The notes below the pieces were generated by a model. It made no database searches and was not told the origin of the DNA. It saw only the letters and a program-made list of their open reading frames with translations. A program made the position numbers and the translations under genes. A stretch of DNA of 64,000 nt from Carallia brachiata. Lineage: Eukaryota; Streptophyta; Magnoliopsida; Malpighiales; Rhizophoraceae. This document shows, piece by piece, positions 38,262 to 51,505 of the stretch (the stretch's first letter is position 1; each line of letters begins with the position of its first letter). The stretch lies in assembly GCA_021464245.1 (NCBI GenBank), contig JADCRB010000036.1:3955939-4019938 (forward strand), in the 5' to 3' direction.

Positions 38262-41200
38262 TTATGTATGAACAGCCCAATAATTAGAATTTTGGAAAAA
38301 AAAAAAAAAAAAAGAAGGCCATAATTTGAAAATTATTTTAGATCCAGTTTTAATTATCACAAATTTGAGGGAGTAGAGTGCAGAAGAAATGATGGATTTG
38401 TAAAGAAGTAGAGTACCATGAATAGAGAAGTCAAACACTGACATCCATTCACCATCTGATTGGGTGGCAGAATGAATTTGCACAGAGGGTATGCGCTCAG
38501 TTATGTACAGGTCTTCACCCCCCAAGCCATCACCCAGTTTTGGCCGAAGTCTCCAGCAAAATTCTAGTGGCATGTGGCGGACTTCCAACTCCTCAAGGGT
38601 GCTAATGTGGTTTAAGCCTTCAGGAAGTGCTTGTAGCCCCTCGCACGATCGGATGGAGAGATATGTGAGCCGTGGCATTGTCCCCTTCTCCACATTCCAT
38701 TCGACAAGTCCTTCCAGATTGCTCAACTCTAAATGCTCCAATTGTGGAAATGCATTTGCATTGCAAACCATCTTGGTACCCTTGTATGCATTTTCGTCTA
38801 GAATCAGCTTCTTCAACCTCTGAAGGCTTCCTAGGACCACCATTGGGTCTTGTGCAAGATTAGAATACGACAAGCATAACTCAGTCAGATTCCGTGGGAT
38901 TTGATGAGATAGCATCTCCCCAAGTCTTCCTTCTAAAGCCAGCCTGGATAGATGATTGCAGTGGCTTATTGGCTCCGGAGATGGCAACTCGAAGTCAACC
39001 AAAGGCACAATTATCCCTGAGTGAGAGGGCGGCTCTCCCCATTCTAAATGCAACCTATGAACTCGGTCGAACTTGATACTCGGGCATTTCAGGATTGCCT
39101 CTAGTTGCTCCTTACTCTGTATCTGTTTTACCATGAGTTTTCGAAGATTATGCAACTTAGCCAAACCTTCTATCTTCCAACTTCTCCCTGTCACCGCCCA
39201 CAGAGTCTGCAAATTCTCCAACGTGTGTAGTTCCAACTGCATGCCAGAATTTTCACAGCAATCAGACATATACTCCAACTCTCTGGAGGGCAAAATCAGA
39301 TTCCTAAGTCGTGCCAGTTTCCATATTACATTAGGCAATCTTAACTCTCCAACAAAGCCCCAAGCTGCATCCGCTTGCCATCGAGCAACAACATCCTTGA
39401 CAACCAAGGTACATAGATTACGTAGATTTCCTATAGAATGTGGAAGCTTCCATATGGTAGTGCCCTGCATCCCTAGGTAACTCAAAAATATCAGATCCCC
39501 TATTTCTTGCGGTAAATCACCGCTAGAAGTCTGGACGCCCACAAGATTTAAGACTCCAAGTCGCTTGAAGTTGTCACAAACATAACCCAAGCCCCCTCTT
39601 GCCGAGTCCTTGCTGCCGTCCTCGCTGCTGTCCTCACTACCATCAGACGCAGGGGCTCTTTCATTGGGTATGGCTTGTCCAAATTGCAGAAGAGATCTAA
39701 GATGTGAATTTTGTACTGCCAATGGAAAGCACATTCTGCAAAATTTACATAAAGTGATGGATTTTGTCCATATTATCCTGACCCATGTACAACATAAATA
39801 CTTCCTAATGCTATAAAAAAGCAATAAATAAAAAGTTGCCAGTGTTGAGTAGTGTCACACCGTACCTAGAATAGATAGCAGCCCTCCGTGATTGCAATGC
39901 TGTTGCTTCTGAACCAAATGTAGGCAGATCAACAGCACGAGACGGTCCAACAGATAATATCTCAAGGAAATCTTGCTCCTTTGCTTTCTGAATGCAGATA
40001 TCTCGCATTAAGTCATGTATTCGAATTTTCTTCACTTTTCCTGCACAATTTCTCCTTGCAACTTGAATCATACAACGCCGAAGCAACTGTTGCAAGCATC
40101 GTGCTGCCACGTCTTCTTTGGTCTCTCCTCCAGATAATTGTTTTGATATTATTAAGCCTTCAGCAATCCACATTCGCATCAGCATTCCTGTTGGAATCTC
40201 GTATCTTCTGGAAAGACGCCCAAGTAAATGAAGCACAACTTCAAATCATAAGGTAGATCATAATAGCTTAACTCCAACATCGTTTCTACTTTCCCATATT
40301 CCTGTGAGCCTCTGGCTTTTCTTATGTTTGAAGCAAAGGCCTTATTTATAGTTTCCCACCCTTCGAATTCATTTTTCGTCCGTAGAATACCAGCCAGTGC
40401 GATGATAGCCAAAGGTAGCCCATCGCATTTTTTGACCATTTCCCTACCCAAATTTTCAAGATCACTAATCGTACTTGCCCAGTCAAGACCAAGTTTCGTG
40501 CTAAATAACTTCCACGCTTGTGTTTCGTCCAACATCTTTGGTTCATGGACAAAGCAGTATGGATCTGCATGTGAAGGCAGGTCTTTGTTACGAGTTGTAA
40601 TCAGAATCTTACTTCCATTACCACGAGGGAGTGCGGGAAACATGTCATCCCAGGCTTCCACCTTCCATATGTCATCAAGGACTACCAAGTACAACTTTTG
40701 CTTCAGGAAGCCATAGAGATTCTCTAACAATTCTCTTTCACTCCAGTCATTAACACACATTCTTTCTTCACCACGAATCCCTTTGGTTTGTTTTAAGATC
40801 TCGAGCAAGATGTCCCTTTTTTGCCATTCTAGAGATATGGAAACCCATGCTTTGTGCTCAAAGTGGTGCTTAACTTCAGATTGATTGTAGACCTGTCTTG
40901 CAAGAGTCGTCTTCCCTGAACCGCCTATTCCAACAATGGACAAAACAAATGACTTGCTATGTTTATCCAGCAGTCGTTCAACCAAAATTCTAATGTCCTT
41001 ATCTAATCCAACAACATCATCATCCTCAACATGGGCATAGCTTTTCAATACTCTTGGTGGTCCTTTAGTATTAGAACTCAACAGTGGAAGTTCTGTGGCT
41101 CTTCTTACCCCAAATCCTTCTAGCATTGTGATCGTTTCCTTGATCCTTTCATTGATTTTGTCAACCTCTGTACCTACTTGGTGGGTTTGCTTGAGACAGT

Positions 41201-41504
41201 TCCAAACACACATATACCTCTTGAGGTGACTTTCTTTCTTCCTTGAAGCAGCTTCTTCAATAAATGATTCTATAACATCTTCGGCATCAAATGCAATCCT
41301 CCTAATCTGTCTAACGCTGTTTTGGAAGAGTTCATCACCTTGTGCTAGCCTTGCATCTGCATGTCTCATATAGCTTTGCAACCAGGTAAGTCTCTCTTGC
41401 AAACTTTGAACTTGGTCTTCCACATCAGATAAGAATTTGATTTCCTCAATTAATAGATCACCAATTTTTCCGATAGCATAGGAGATAAAAGCCTCAAGTG
41501 CCAT
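38262..41504 (-). CDS. CC-NBS-LRR resistance protein, NLR-1 (frameshifted)
   Basis: Coiled-coil NLR (CNL) of about 1037 codons in two exons, 39866-41504 and 38262-39735, separated by a 130-bp intron. Coiled coil at about residues 1-150 with an EDVID-type motif (AEDVIES, about 75-81). NB-ARC: VVGLDKD, P-loop VGIGGSGKTT, kinase-2 LVVLDDIW, RNBS-B ITTRN, GLPLA, FPED and an MHD-position RIHDLMRD. The C-terminus has irregular leucine-rich repeats (GDLPQEIGDLIFLSYLGMQG and similar). Such proteins detect pathogen effectors in the cytosol and trigger defence. One C is missing near 40203 (FPED|YEIP), so the frame from the start ends in FPEDTRFQQEC; the rest is open in another frame. Overall closest in layout to RPP13/RPP8-type CNLs, from memory. 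Confidence 0.9.
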
Positions 41505-41831
41505 GTGCAGTCGTTGGTGAAATCAGAAAAAAATGATTGGCACTCTCAGGCTCCTTGGAAGGTCTTTCTGCTCTCCATCTGTTTCTCATTTCAAGTAATT
41601 GAAGAAAATTCAGATTGATCATTCTTGATATGTGCAAACCAAAGCTATTTTTTTCTAATATGTAACTTACTACTTATAATGCATATGCATGGTTCTGCAG
41701 AAAGATGGAGGATAGATATGAGGCCAGGCAGAATATCTTGTTAACCATGTGAAAATGTGGTTCCATGCATCTACTGCAGCAGCACCAAACTAATTGCATA
41801 TCACTATAAATTACCGTCCATTTTTTAGCAG

Positions 41832-41966
41832 CGGACTAAAATCTTGAACAAGGTTGCCTTATTTGCTAATACTCCTATGAATTTGAAGTTGGATGAGCGC
41901 GCTTCTCTCTTCAGCATGCACAAATTTGAAGCTACCAAGAGGACCTTGGATGTTAAGCTTTTCTAG
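41832..41966 (+). other. exon-like relic, 45 codons, conserved in three units
   Basis: Preceded by TTTTTTAGCAG (acceptor-like) and ending with a stop; encodes a peptide including KILNKVALF, PMNLKLDERASLF and RTLDVKLF. The same frame is open in unit B (50067-50201) and has a 1-base loss in unit C (58324-58457). It looks like the last exon of a lost plus-strand gene. I do not recognise the family. Confidence 0.4.
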
Positions 41967-42532
41967 ACTGAGCTTGTTACCGCAGAACACTCTCTAGCCT
42001 AACTGATTTACATTTTTCGGTTTTGAGTATAGCTGACTGGTGCCAGTTGTGTTAGTGTACATTAAATAGTGTGTGTGAACCGAATCCCACAGAATGACAG
42101 AAAGGAAACAAAGCCTTTAAAGGGTTTGTATAGAAAGACACAGAACAATTGCCTAGTTGGATTGAAGGGGATGGAAAACTTTGCCTTACGTACCGGAAGC
42201 AGTTCGGTTTTCCTTTTTCTTGTTTTTTTTTTTGGTAGCATTTCTAATTTTCTGCTCTAACAATGCGCCTAAACAATCAGCACAAATCCGGTCAAATACA
42301 GTAAATAGGCTTTCTTAAGTCCCCCTCCCTATTTTCCTTGTGCTTCCTTCTTTCGTGGCAAAAGACTGAACTTTCAATATAAAGCATGTCTTTAGTCTGA
42401 GCAAAATGTGCCAGTGAAAATGTTTACAGTTACGGGCCTATTGGTTGGTTCCTCTTCAGTCTCATAAAGTGCCTATGTAATGCATAGGGATCCAGAGAAT
42501 CAGAAGCTACCATAGAAGAGAAGGAATGTTAC

Positions 42533-42665
42533 CTGAAAGTATAATCTTTGGCAACTTTGACTTCATTTTCTATCTCACTTGAATATTGGTGATCACGATC
42601 TGGACTAGGAGAAAAGCCAGATTGATAAAGACTGCTACCTGTTGTGGACGGATCCAATGACTGAG
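42533..42665 (-). other. exon-like relic with GT donor upstream of NLR-1
   Basis: On the minus strand an open stretch reads SLYQSGFSPSP, SSEIENEVKVAKDYTF and ends AG|GTAACA. Counterparts: unit B 51014-51130, unit C 59003-59150. It may be a 5' exon of the NLR transcripts or a remnant of a neighbouring gene. Family not recognised. Confidence 0.4.
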
Positions 42666-42739
42666 CAGAGTCACTTTAATAATATAATATTATAAGCTAA
42701 AAGGCAACAATGACTGGACCTTAGTTCGGTGGTGCTTGT

Positions 42740-43600
42740 TGTTTGTTTCCCCAATTTCCTGTGCACCCTATGCTCGAGTGCATTTAATGCTTTTTTTTTT
42801 TAACTTATTGATTTTATTTTTTTTAGTGAATAAAATTAATTTATAATTTAATATTATTTAAATATTATTTTAAATATTGTTATTAAAATGAACTTTACTT
42901 ATTATATAATATATAAAATTATAAATAAATTACACTCATTAAAAAAAAAAGGTTAAAATAAAAATTCCCTTTTTTTTTGTTGTTTACTTCACTTTTATAG
43001 GTTTTTTTTTCTTGTTTTTTAAAAAAAAACCATATCTTTTCACTTTTGCTTTTGATTTTTTTTTGAAATAAACGATTTCTTTTCTTTTTATTTCATTGGT
43101 AACTCATTTACAATATATTTATTAAAATTATTTACATTTATTTTTAAATCATATTAAAAAAAATTATATTCATATTAGCTCTTTTTCTAAAAATGCTTTG
43201 TCATTTAATGAAACAAATTATTAATAATAATTGTTATTAAAATATATATATATATATATCTGAAACACATTGTATATCTAAATATTTATTTGTCTATAGA
43301 CTTCAATTTTACCAATTATGATAATATTTTTTCACAACGAATATTATAAAGAATCTATTATACAATCACATAAATAATAAATGAATAAATAATTAGATGA
43401 TTACTTATATAGAAATAAAATGCATTTGATCATATAAAAAAGTAAAAAAAAAATTTCAAACATTGAAACTCTCGAGATATAATTATAACATTTATTATTT
43501 AAAATATAATTAACATAATTTTTTATTTTTATCATATATATTGATTTTATTATTGTATTTGTACATAAAAAATTTGCTCTTTCAAAATTTTTTCAGGATT
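42740..43600. other. AT-rich spacer at the A/B junction
   Basis: Very AT-rich, with poly-T tracts and an (AT)n at about 43241-43259. It matches 59230-60300 of unit C, except that unit A has about 160 extra bp (42795-42965) and lacks the element at 59693-60174. No gene. Confidence 0.6.
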
Positions 43601-44259
43601 TGTCCCTGCTTGTTAACCTGGGAAGAAGAGGCCTTAATTTGCTGTATTAATGTAATATGTAATACCATGGGCTTAATGTTGTTGTCACTAGCTTTCTTTT
43701 TTTGTCGGTCTGTGTTAATAGTGCCTTGCTGTGGCCTCTGCGGGTTGGCTGCGCTGTGGACATGAAAGCAGCTTGTCCAAATCTTTTGATGCCTGATGAT
43801 AATTGATAATTGTTCTTGAGGGCGTGATTTGGTGATCTTTATTACTTTGTTTTATTTACTTTTTTTTTTGTAAAACGAAATTCGATTACGTGATTTTATT
43901 ATATAGATTAGACGCACACGGTAAGCTCAAATTTTCTATGTGAAGTAGATATGTGGTACTACTCCATATTGCAAGTGAGAGGCCCTGCACAGCAATAGAG
44001 TCGTTTATCATTAGTAAAGAGCATTAGTTACGTGGTAAGAAAATTTATTCAGAATATAATCAGAATAATGTTATGCTGGCAATATTTTGCGCTCTATATA
44101 TTATTTTTCATTTACATAATATAATGTCATACTTATATTATTCTGGATAGATTCTAGTTAAATTCTCCAACTTAAAAGATTGATCAGATCAAGACATTGT
44201 TTATCCATATTCAGTTGATTCACTTATTTCTTGTTTTCTTTTTTCTTTTGTCCTTCAGG

Positions 44260-46561
44260 TGGTTACGCTTTGAAGAAATCCTTCTTTTGCATGCTGCCGT
44301 TTTCTGGCTATTTTTTCATTTTTACTAGGGATCTTACAAATAAAGGGTTAACTAATGTTGGGGCGCTGAATACCGTGGTAATGCGTGACATTAGGAGCTT
44401 GTTGCTTTGGTTAGTTTCTGATTGATACAGTTGCTGTTGTGACTTGAGTGACAGGCATAGTTGCTGTATAAATTTTCTCCAGTTCTGATATCTCTCTTAA
44501 ATATTCCCATTGTACACCATAAATGACATCTACAAGGGGTCTAAATCTGTACATCCTGAATACAGGATTAGAGATTGAACTGATATATGCAAACTTGTGG
44601 TTCTTTGGGGGTTCAGACTTTGCAGTTTGCAAACCGTACTGAATTTGGTGGCCCAGTTTCTTGTGCTCCTTCTCCATTTCGAATACTTGTACAGGATAAT
44701 TAATAATTTAAGCGAATAATACCATCGTTGTCAACAATTATCAGATGTGTGCTAGTTTTTCAACTGGCATACCAACACTGGTTGTGCACTTCCTTTTTGC
44801 AGTTTGCAAATAATTTGCCTTGAATGAACATCCATATGCCACGTCCAAGCAGTATGATAAAAGAGCCTGTTTCCAGTGTTTTTGTTGCAATATTTTGAGA
44901 GCTGACCATGATCGAACGGGCTTTAGATAAAATGTGCACTTCCTTTCCAGCACAATGTGTCGTTGTTCAGATAAAATAGAACAGGTTTTTCTATCTTTCT
45001 GTTGCAAAATCTTAAATTTCTGAGGTTCTAATTAAGCAGAACTCATAGAGATTTACTTCAATAGTTCCTAGCCAAACGTGGAACCTGCCTTACTTGCATA
45101 GCATTAATTAGTGCATCCTAGTACACTTTATTTATGAAACTCAGGAAATTCAAGGCCCGACATAATTATATTTGTCCACAAATTATTTCACAAATATGCA
45201 ACCCATTTACAAGCGCAGCATAGTCAATGCATATCAAAGCCCGTAAGATAGACCATACCCCATAAATTTCACAGTTGACCGATCATACCAATAAGTGAAC
45301 AAAGTCCAGTAGAGTTCCGTCCAATGCCAGGTAGCACCTGAGAGAACAGTGGCAGGACAAACACCATTAAAGAAAAATGCAGATCAGTTTCTAATGAAAA
45401 CATAGACATGTCCAAGGAGGAAACTCTATTATTTATAGGGCTGTACAGGGACTTTTCATTCCTGCTGCCGTATGTAAACACGAGCTAATACTTATAGTCA
45501 ATTTAATGTATAGCATCAACAAACATTGATTTATGGAGTATCTGGCTGTGTAAGAAATGCACTCATTGAGAATAGGGGATGGCTAAATGGTGACTGGTGG
45601 AGTGAATGTGCTAAAGTACTCTCATTTCTCCAACGTGTTATATTGATGTAAAAATGTGGTGTTCTTACTGAAAAATTAAGTTAAACGAATTAAGACCTGT
45701 AAAAATGGGCCACAATACATGGAATCCCCATTATTGGTTGGGTATGCCAGTGACCTCTATACCATTGTTTGTAAACAGATATTGGATGATCCAGTTAAAA
45801 CTAGTGATTTGAATCCACAAATGGTAAAACTCTATTTAGTTTATTTGAAAAATGTTCAAACAATGAGGGTACCTAAATTACACTAAGATTAAGTGCAAGA
45901 AGTTAATGTTGAGAGATTACCTCGGTCCCGAAGCAACTGTATTGCTCTCTAGTCTTCTATTCCACTCTCTTGTGTGCTTCTTTCTCCCACCTCCTCCACA
46001 GTAATAAGCTGCAAGGCTGCCCTTCTCTTTTCTTCTGAAAAATACAAGAACGATACATGGGACCAATCACCTATATTATAAGGGAGAATATTGCAAGCTA
46101 AAATTGAAGAGACCTATGTGTTTGAATCACTATGAACATAGGCTTATTGTGTGGGTGTTGTGGATAAAATTAGGAAACTGAACCAAAGCAGCCCATTTTC
46201 CATGTTGGGGAAAGTGATCATGTTATGCCTGATTGGCCAAGTGGCAATGATGTTAGTGGCCTAATTTCTTCCTTGTGCATTATATACATAGGTATAGAAC
46301 TATGTGGGTGCACAACAGTTGAACGAGAATAAGTAAACTTGAATAATTTGAGGGGTAAACCTAAGTTGGTTTAAGTTAAAACAGCTTATGCAGGTGAAAC
46401 TTTGATTTATTTATTATTTTTTATTCAAAACCCAATTATTTTAAATTGTGTTTTATTCTTTACATAATCATACCTCCTTTATGGTAATTAGTTTTTATGT
46501 ATGAACAGCCCAATAATTAGAATTTTGGAAAAAGAAAAATGCCCACGCATTGAGAATAGTT
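44260..46561. other. unit B block downstream of the lost uL23m gene
   Basis: Aligned by eye with 36130-38261 and 52470-54911. No uL23m coding sequence remains. No gene recognised. Confidence 0.6.
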
Positions 46562-49500
46562 TTAGACCCACTTTTTAAGTACCACAATTATGAGAAAGTA
46601 GTGTACAGAAGAGTCGATAGATTTGCACAGGAGTAGAGTACCATGACGAGAGAAGGCATGCCTCGATATCATTGAACGATCTGATAGGATGACAGCATGA
46701 ATTTGCACAGAGGCTATGCGCTCCGTTATGTACAGGTCTTCACCCCCCAAGCCATCGCCCAGTTTTGGCCGAAGTCTCCAGCAAAATTCTACTGGCATGC
46801 GGTTGACTTCCAACTCCTCGAGGGTGGTAATATGGCTTAAGCCTTCAGGAAGTGCTTTTATGCCCTCGCACGATTCGATGAAAATATACGTGAGCCGTGG
46901 CATTGTCCCCTTCTCCAGTTTCCATTCTACAAGTCCATCAAGATTGCTTAACTCTAAATGCTTCAGGCATGGAAATGCATTTGCATTGCAAGCCATCTTG
47001 GTACCCTTGTAAGCATTTTGGTCTAGAATCAGCTTCTTCAACCTCTGGAGGCTCCCTAGGACCATCATTGGGTCTTGTGAAAGATTAGAATATGACAAAC
47101 AGAACTCAGTCAGATTCCGTGGCATCTGATGAGATAGCATCTCCCCAAGTCTTCCTGTTAAAGCCAGCCTCGATAGGTGATTGCAGTGGCCTACTGGCTC
47201 CGGAGATGGCAACACAAAGTCTTCAATCGAAGGCATAATTCTCCACCGTCTCGATCTCCATCCAAACAGCAGCTTTCCCCATTCTAAATGCAACCTATGA
47301 ACTCGGTCGAATTTGATACTCGGGCATTTCAGGATTGCCTCTAGATGCTCCTTACTCTGTATCTGCTTTACCATGAGTTTTCGAAGACAATGCAACTTAG
47401 CCAAACCTTCTGTCTTCCAACTTTCTGCTGTCACCGCCCACAAAGTCTGCAAATTCTCCAACGTGTGTAGTTCCAACAGCTCGCCAGAATTTTTCGCAGC
47501 AAACAGACATAAGGCCCAACTCTCTGGAGGGCAAAATTAGATTCCTAAGTCGGGCCATTTTCCATATTACATTGGGCAAAATTAACTGTCCTTGAAAGCT
47601 CCAAGGGATATCTTTTCCCCAGTCCCACCGAGCAACAACATTCTTGACAACCAAGGTATATAGATTACGTAGATTTCCTATAGAACGTGGAAGCTTCCAT
47701 ATAGTAGTGCGCTGAATCCCTAGGTAACTCAAAAATATCAGATCCCCTATTTCTTGCGGTAAATCTCCGCTAGAAGTCTGAACCCCCACAAGATTTAAGA
47801 CTGCAAGTCGCTTGAAGTTGTCACAAACATAACTCAAGCCTCCTATTGCCAACTCCTTGCTGCCATCCTCACTGCCGTCAGACACAGGGGCTCTTTCATT
47901 GGGTATGGCTTGTCCAAATTGCAGAAGAGATCTAAGATGTGAATTTTGTACTGCCAATGGAAAGCACATTCTGCAAAATTTACACATATAAATGATGGAT
48001 ATGGTCCACATTGTCCTGACCTATGTACAACATAAAAATACTTCCTAATGCTGTAAGAAAGCAATAAACATAAAGTTGCCAATGTAAAGTAGCGTCACAC
48101 TGTACCTAGAATAGATAGCAGCCCTCCGTGATTGCAATGCTGTTGCTTCTGAACCAAATGTAGGCAGATCAACGGCACGAGACGGTCGAAGAGATAATAT
48201 CACAAGGAAATCCTGCTCCTTTGCTTTCTGAATGCAGATATCTCGCATTAAGTCATGTATTCGAATTTTCTTCACTTTCCCTGCAAAATTTCGCCTCGCA
48301 ACTTGAATCATACAACGCTGAAGCAACTGTTCTACGCATCGTGCAGCTACGTCTTCCTTGCTCTCTCCTCCAGATAATTGTTTTGATGTTATGAACCCTT
48401 CTGCTATCCACATTCGCATCAGCATTCCTGTTGGAATCTCGTAGTCTTCTGGGAAGATGCCCAAGTAAAGGAAGCACAGCTTCAAATCATAAGGTAAATC
48501 ATAATAGCTTAACTCCAACATCGTTTCTACTTTCCCATATTGTTGGGAGCCTCTGGCTTTTCTTATGTTTGAAGCAAAGGCCTTATTTATAGTTTCCCAC
48601 TCTTCGATTTCATTTTTCGTCCGTAGAATACCAGCTAATGCGACGATAGCCAAAGGTAGCCCATCGCATTTTTTGACCATTTCCCTACCCAAGTTTTCAA
48701 GATCACCAATCGTACTTGCCCAATCAAGTCCAAGTTTCGTGCTAAATAACTTCCAAGCTTGTGTTTCATCCAGCATCTTTGGTTCGTGGACAAAGCAGTC
48801 TGGATCTGCATGTGAAGGTAGGTCTTTGTTACGAGTTGTAATCAGAATCTTACTTCCATTACCACGGGGGAGTGCCGGAAACATGTCATCCCAGGCTTCC
48901 ACCTTCCATGTGTCATCAAGGACTACCAAGTACAACTTTTGCTTCAAGAAGCCATAAAGATTCTCCAACAATTCTCGTTCACTCCAGTCATTAACACACA
49001 TTCTTTCTTCACCACGAATCCCTCTGGTTTGTTTTAAGATCTCGAGCAAGACATCCCTTTTGTGCCATTCTAGAGATATGGAAACCCATGCTTTGTGCTC
49101 AAAGTGGTGCTTAACTTCAGATTGATTGTAGACCTGTCTTGCAAGAGTGGTCTTCCCTGAACCGCCTATTCCGACAATGGACAAAACAAATGACTTGCTA
49201 TGTTTATCCAGCAGTCGTTCAACCAAAATTCTAATGTCCTTATCTAATCCAACAACATCATCATCCTCAACGTGGGCATAGCTTTTCAAGACTCTTGGTG
49301 GTCCTGTAGTGTTAGAACTCAACAGTGGAAGTTTTGTGGCTCTTCTTACCCCAAACCCTTCTAGCATTGTGATCGTTTCCTTGATCCTTTGATTGATTCT
49401 GTCAACCTCTGTACCTACTTGGTGGGTGTGCTTGAGACAGTTCCAAATACACACATACCTCTTGAGGTGACTTTCTCTTTTCCCAGAAGCAGCTTCAAAA

Positions 49501-49745
49501 ATAAATGATTCTATAACATCTTCGGCATCAAATGCAATCCTTCTGATCTGTCTGGCGCTATTTTGGAAGAGTTCATCACCTTCTGCTAGCCTTGCATCCG
49601 CATCTCTCATATAGATTTGCAACCAGGTAAGTTTCTCTTGCAAACTTTGAACTTGGTCTTCCACATCAGATAAGAATTTGATTTCCTCAATTAATAAATC
49701 ACCAAGTTTTCCGATGGCGAAGGAGATAAAAGCCTCAAGTGCCAT
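46562..49745 (-). CDS. CC-NBS-LRR resistance protein, NLR-2 (frameshifted in LRR)
   Basis: Exons 48106-49745 and 46562-47970, about 1015 aa. Exon 1 is intact and gives a full coiled coil (EDVIES at about 75-80) and NB-ARC: VVGLDKD 164-170, P-loop VGIGGSGKTT 191-200, kinase-2 LVVLDDTW 273-280, ITTRN 302-306, GLPLA 362-366, FPED 431-434, RIHDLMRD 495-502. Thr at the next-to-last kinase-2 position replaces the usual Val/Ile. In exon 2 an A run is one base too long near 47491-47496 (CCE|NSGELLELHT), so the LRR frame is broken; downstream the LRR is open to 46562. The most complete of the three NLRs. Its C-terminal tail differs from NLR-1 beyond VQIH. Confidence 0.9.
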
Positions 49746-51400
49746 TTGTAGTCGTTGGTGAAATCAGAAACAAATGATTGGCACTCTCAGGCTTCCTTCT
49801 TTCTGCTCTCCGTCTGTTGCTCATTTTAAGTAATTGAAGAAAATTCAGATTGATCCTTCTCAATATTTACAAAGCAAAGCTATTCTTTTTCTAATATGTA
49901 ACTTACTACTCATAATGCATACGCACGATCTGCGTAAAGATGGATGATAAACATGAGGCTAGGCAGAAAACCTTATTAAATATGTGAAAACGTGGTTCCA
50001 TGCATCTACTGCAGCAATACCAAACTAAATGCCTATTACTATGAACTTCTATCCATTTTTCAGCAGCTGAGTAAAATCTCGAACAAGGCTGCCATATTTG
50101 CTCATACTCCTATGAATTTGAAGTTGGATGAGCCCGCTTCTCTCTTCAGAGTGCACAAATCTGAAGCTACAAGGAGGACCTTGGATGTTAAGCTTTACTA
50201 GACTGAGCTTGTTACCGCAGAACTCTTGATAGACTAAGTGATTTACATTTTTGGGTTTGGAGTATCGCTGACTGGAGCAAGGTATGTCGGAGTATTTTAA
50301 AAAGTGAGTGTGAACCGAATCCCAAGAAAGGAAACAGCGCCTTTGAAGGGTTTCTATAGAAGAGCACGGTTTCAGCGCTCGATTTTTTAGCCCAGGAAGT
50401 TGTCCCGATAGTAGCAATATTCTAATTTTTAGTAACAACATGTATAATTTAAGTAATAAAAAATAAAATGATAAAATTTTGTTACTAAAAATATAACTGT
50501 TATTATTTAAAATTGAATGCTTCTCACTTTCAAAACATTTTACTGAACTCAAAAGGGTCAAGCGCTTAAACTTTTCCCTATAGAAAGACACAACAATTGC
50601 CTAGTTGGATTAATGGGACACTATGGAGAAAGGGAGAAAAACTTCGCCTTAAGGACAGGAAGCAATTCAGTTTTTTGTGGTATTTCCAATTTTCTGTTCT
50701 AACAAGGTGTCTGAACTATCAGCACAAATCTTGTCAAATACAATAAATTCCTGCCTAAAATAGCCTTTCTTAAGAACCCCTCCCCCCATTTTCATCATGC
50801 TTTCTTCTTTCACAGGAAAAGACCGAACTTTCAATATAAAGCATGTCTTCAGTCTGAGCAACATGTGCTAGAGAAAATGTTTACAGGCCTAATGGTGGGT
50901 TCATCTTCAGTCTTATAAAAGTGCCTTGAAGCATTAAAGTTAGCAGGATATAAATATATAATGCATAGGGATCCAGAAAATCAAAAACTACCATAGAAGA
51001 GAAAGTATGTTACCTGAAAGTATAATCTTTCGCAACTTTGACTTCATTGTCTATCCCATTTGAACGGTGATGATCATGCTCTAGATTAGGAGAAGACCCA
51101 GATTGATAAAGACTGCTAGAGAGCTGAATCACCTCATCTTTTACCCAGAAACGAGAGGCCTTAATTTGCTATATTATTGTATTATCTAGTACCATGTGCT
51201 TCATGTTGCTGACCCTTGCTTTCTTTATTTTCTGTCCGTGGTACTTTGGTGTGGTCCATGCGGGCTAGCTGTAATGTAAACATGAAAGCACCTTGTCCAC
51301 ATCTTTTGATATCTGATGATGATTGTTCTTGAGTAGGTTGTACGGTGATCTTTTTACTTGTTTTATTTTTTATTTTTTTAAAAAATTTTATTTCGACATT
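49746..51400. other. upstream block of NLR-2 and B/C junction
   Basis: Carries unit B copies of the plus-strand relic (50067-50201, open) and the minus-strand donor relic (51014-51130). The stretch 50380-50560 (AT-rich) has no counterpart in units A and C and may be a small insertion. The junction motif AGAGGCCTTAATTTGC recurs at 51153-51168. Confidence 0.55.
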
Positions 51401-51468
51401 TTTTTAAGTATATATATTTTTTATTTGGTGTCTCCGGAAATAAGTCACCTCCGGTGAGTCTGCTTTAC

Positions 51469-51469
51469 C

Positions 51470-51505
<36 letters not shown>
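51469..51505. repeat. (TTA)n microsatellite in uL23m copy 2 leader intron
   Basis: About 12 TTA units just downstream of the GTGAGT donor-like site. Copy 1 has only degenerate TTATT there. Confidence 0.9.

Larger units (their letters stand above)
41505..42740. other. upstream block of NLR-1 with exon-like relics
   Basis: Conserved in units B and C. Contains a 45-codon plus-strand exon-like frame (41832-41966) and a minus-strand frame ending in a GT donor at 42533, both described separately. Otherwise this is NLR promoter sequence. Confidence 0.6.
35190..43600. repeat. tandem segmental duplication, unit A
   Basis: Contains uL23m copy 1 (plus), its 2-kb downstream block, NLR-1 (minus), the NLR upstream block and an AT-rich spacer. 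Homology with unit C starts near 35190, inside the 5' untranslated exon of uL23m, and continues through the NLR upstream region. The A/B junction (about 43555-43700) is itself homologous to the C/D junction (about 60270-60420). Confidence 0.8.
43600..51400. repeat. tandem segmental duplication, unit B
   Basis: Starts after the junction motif AGAGGCCTTAATTTGC (43627-43642) and lacks the uL23m coding exons: homology to the uL23m downstream region resumes at about 44260. It then carries the shared downstream block, NLR-2 and its upstream block, and ends near 51400, where unit C begins. Confidence 0.75.

Noticed and set aside
38491..39480. Several plus-strand frames across the NLR LRR regions
   Set aside because: Antisense shadows, repeated at the same place in all NLR copies.
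43241..43259. AT repeat and poly-T tracts considered as scaffold-attachment or CRISPR-like repeats
   Set aside because: Simple-sequence AT DNA in a plant intergenic spacer; no regular spacer-repeat structure anywhere in the window.
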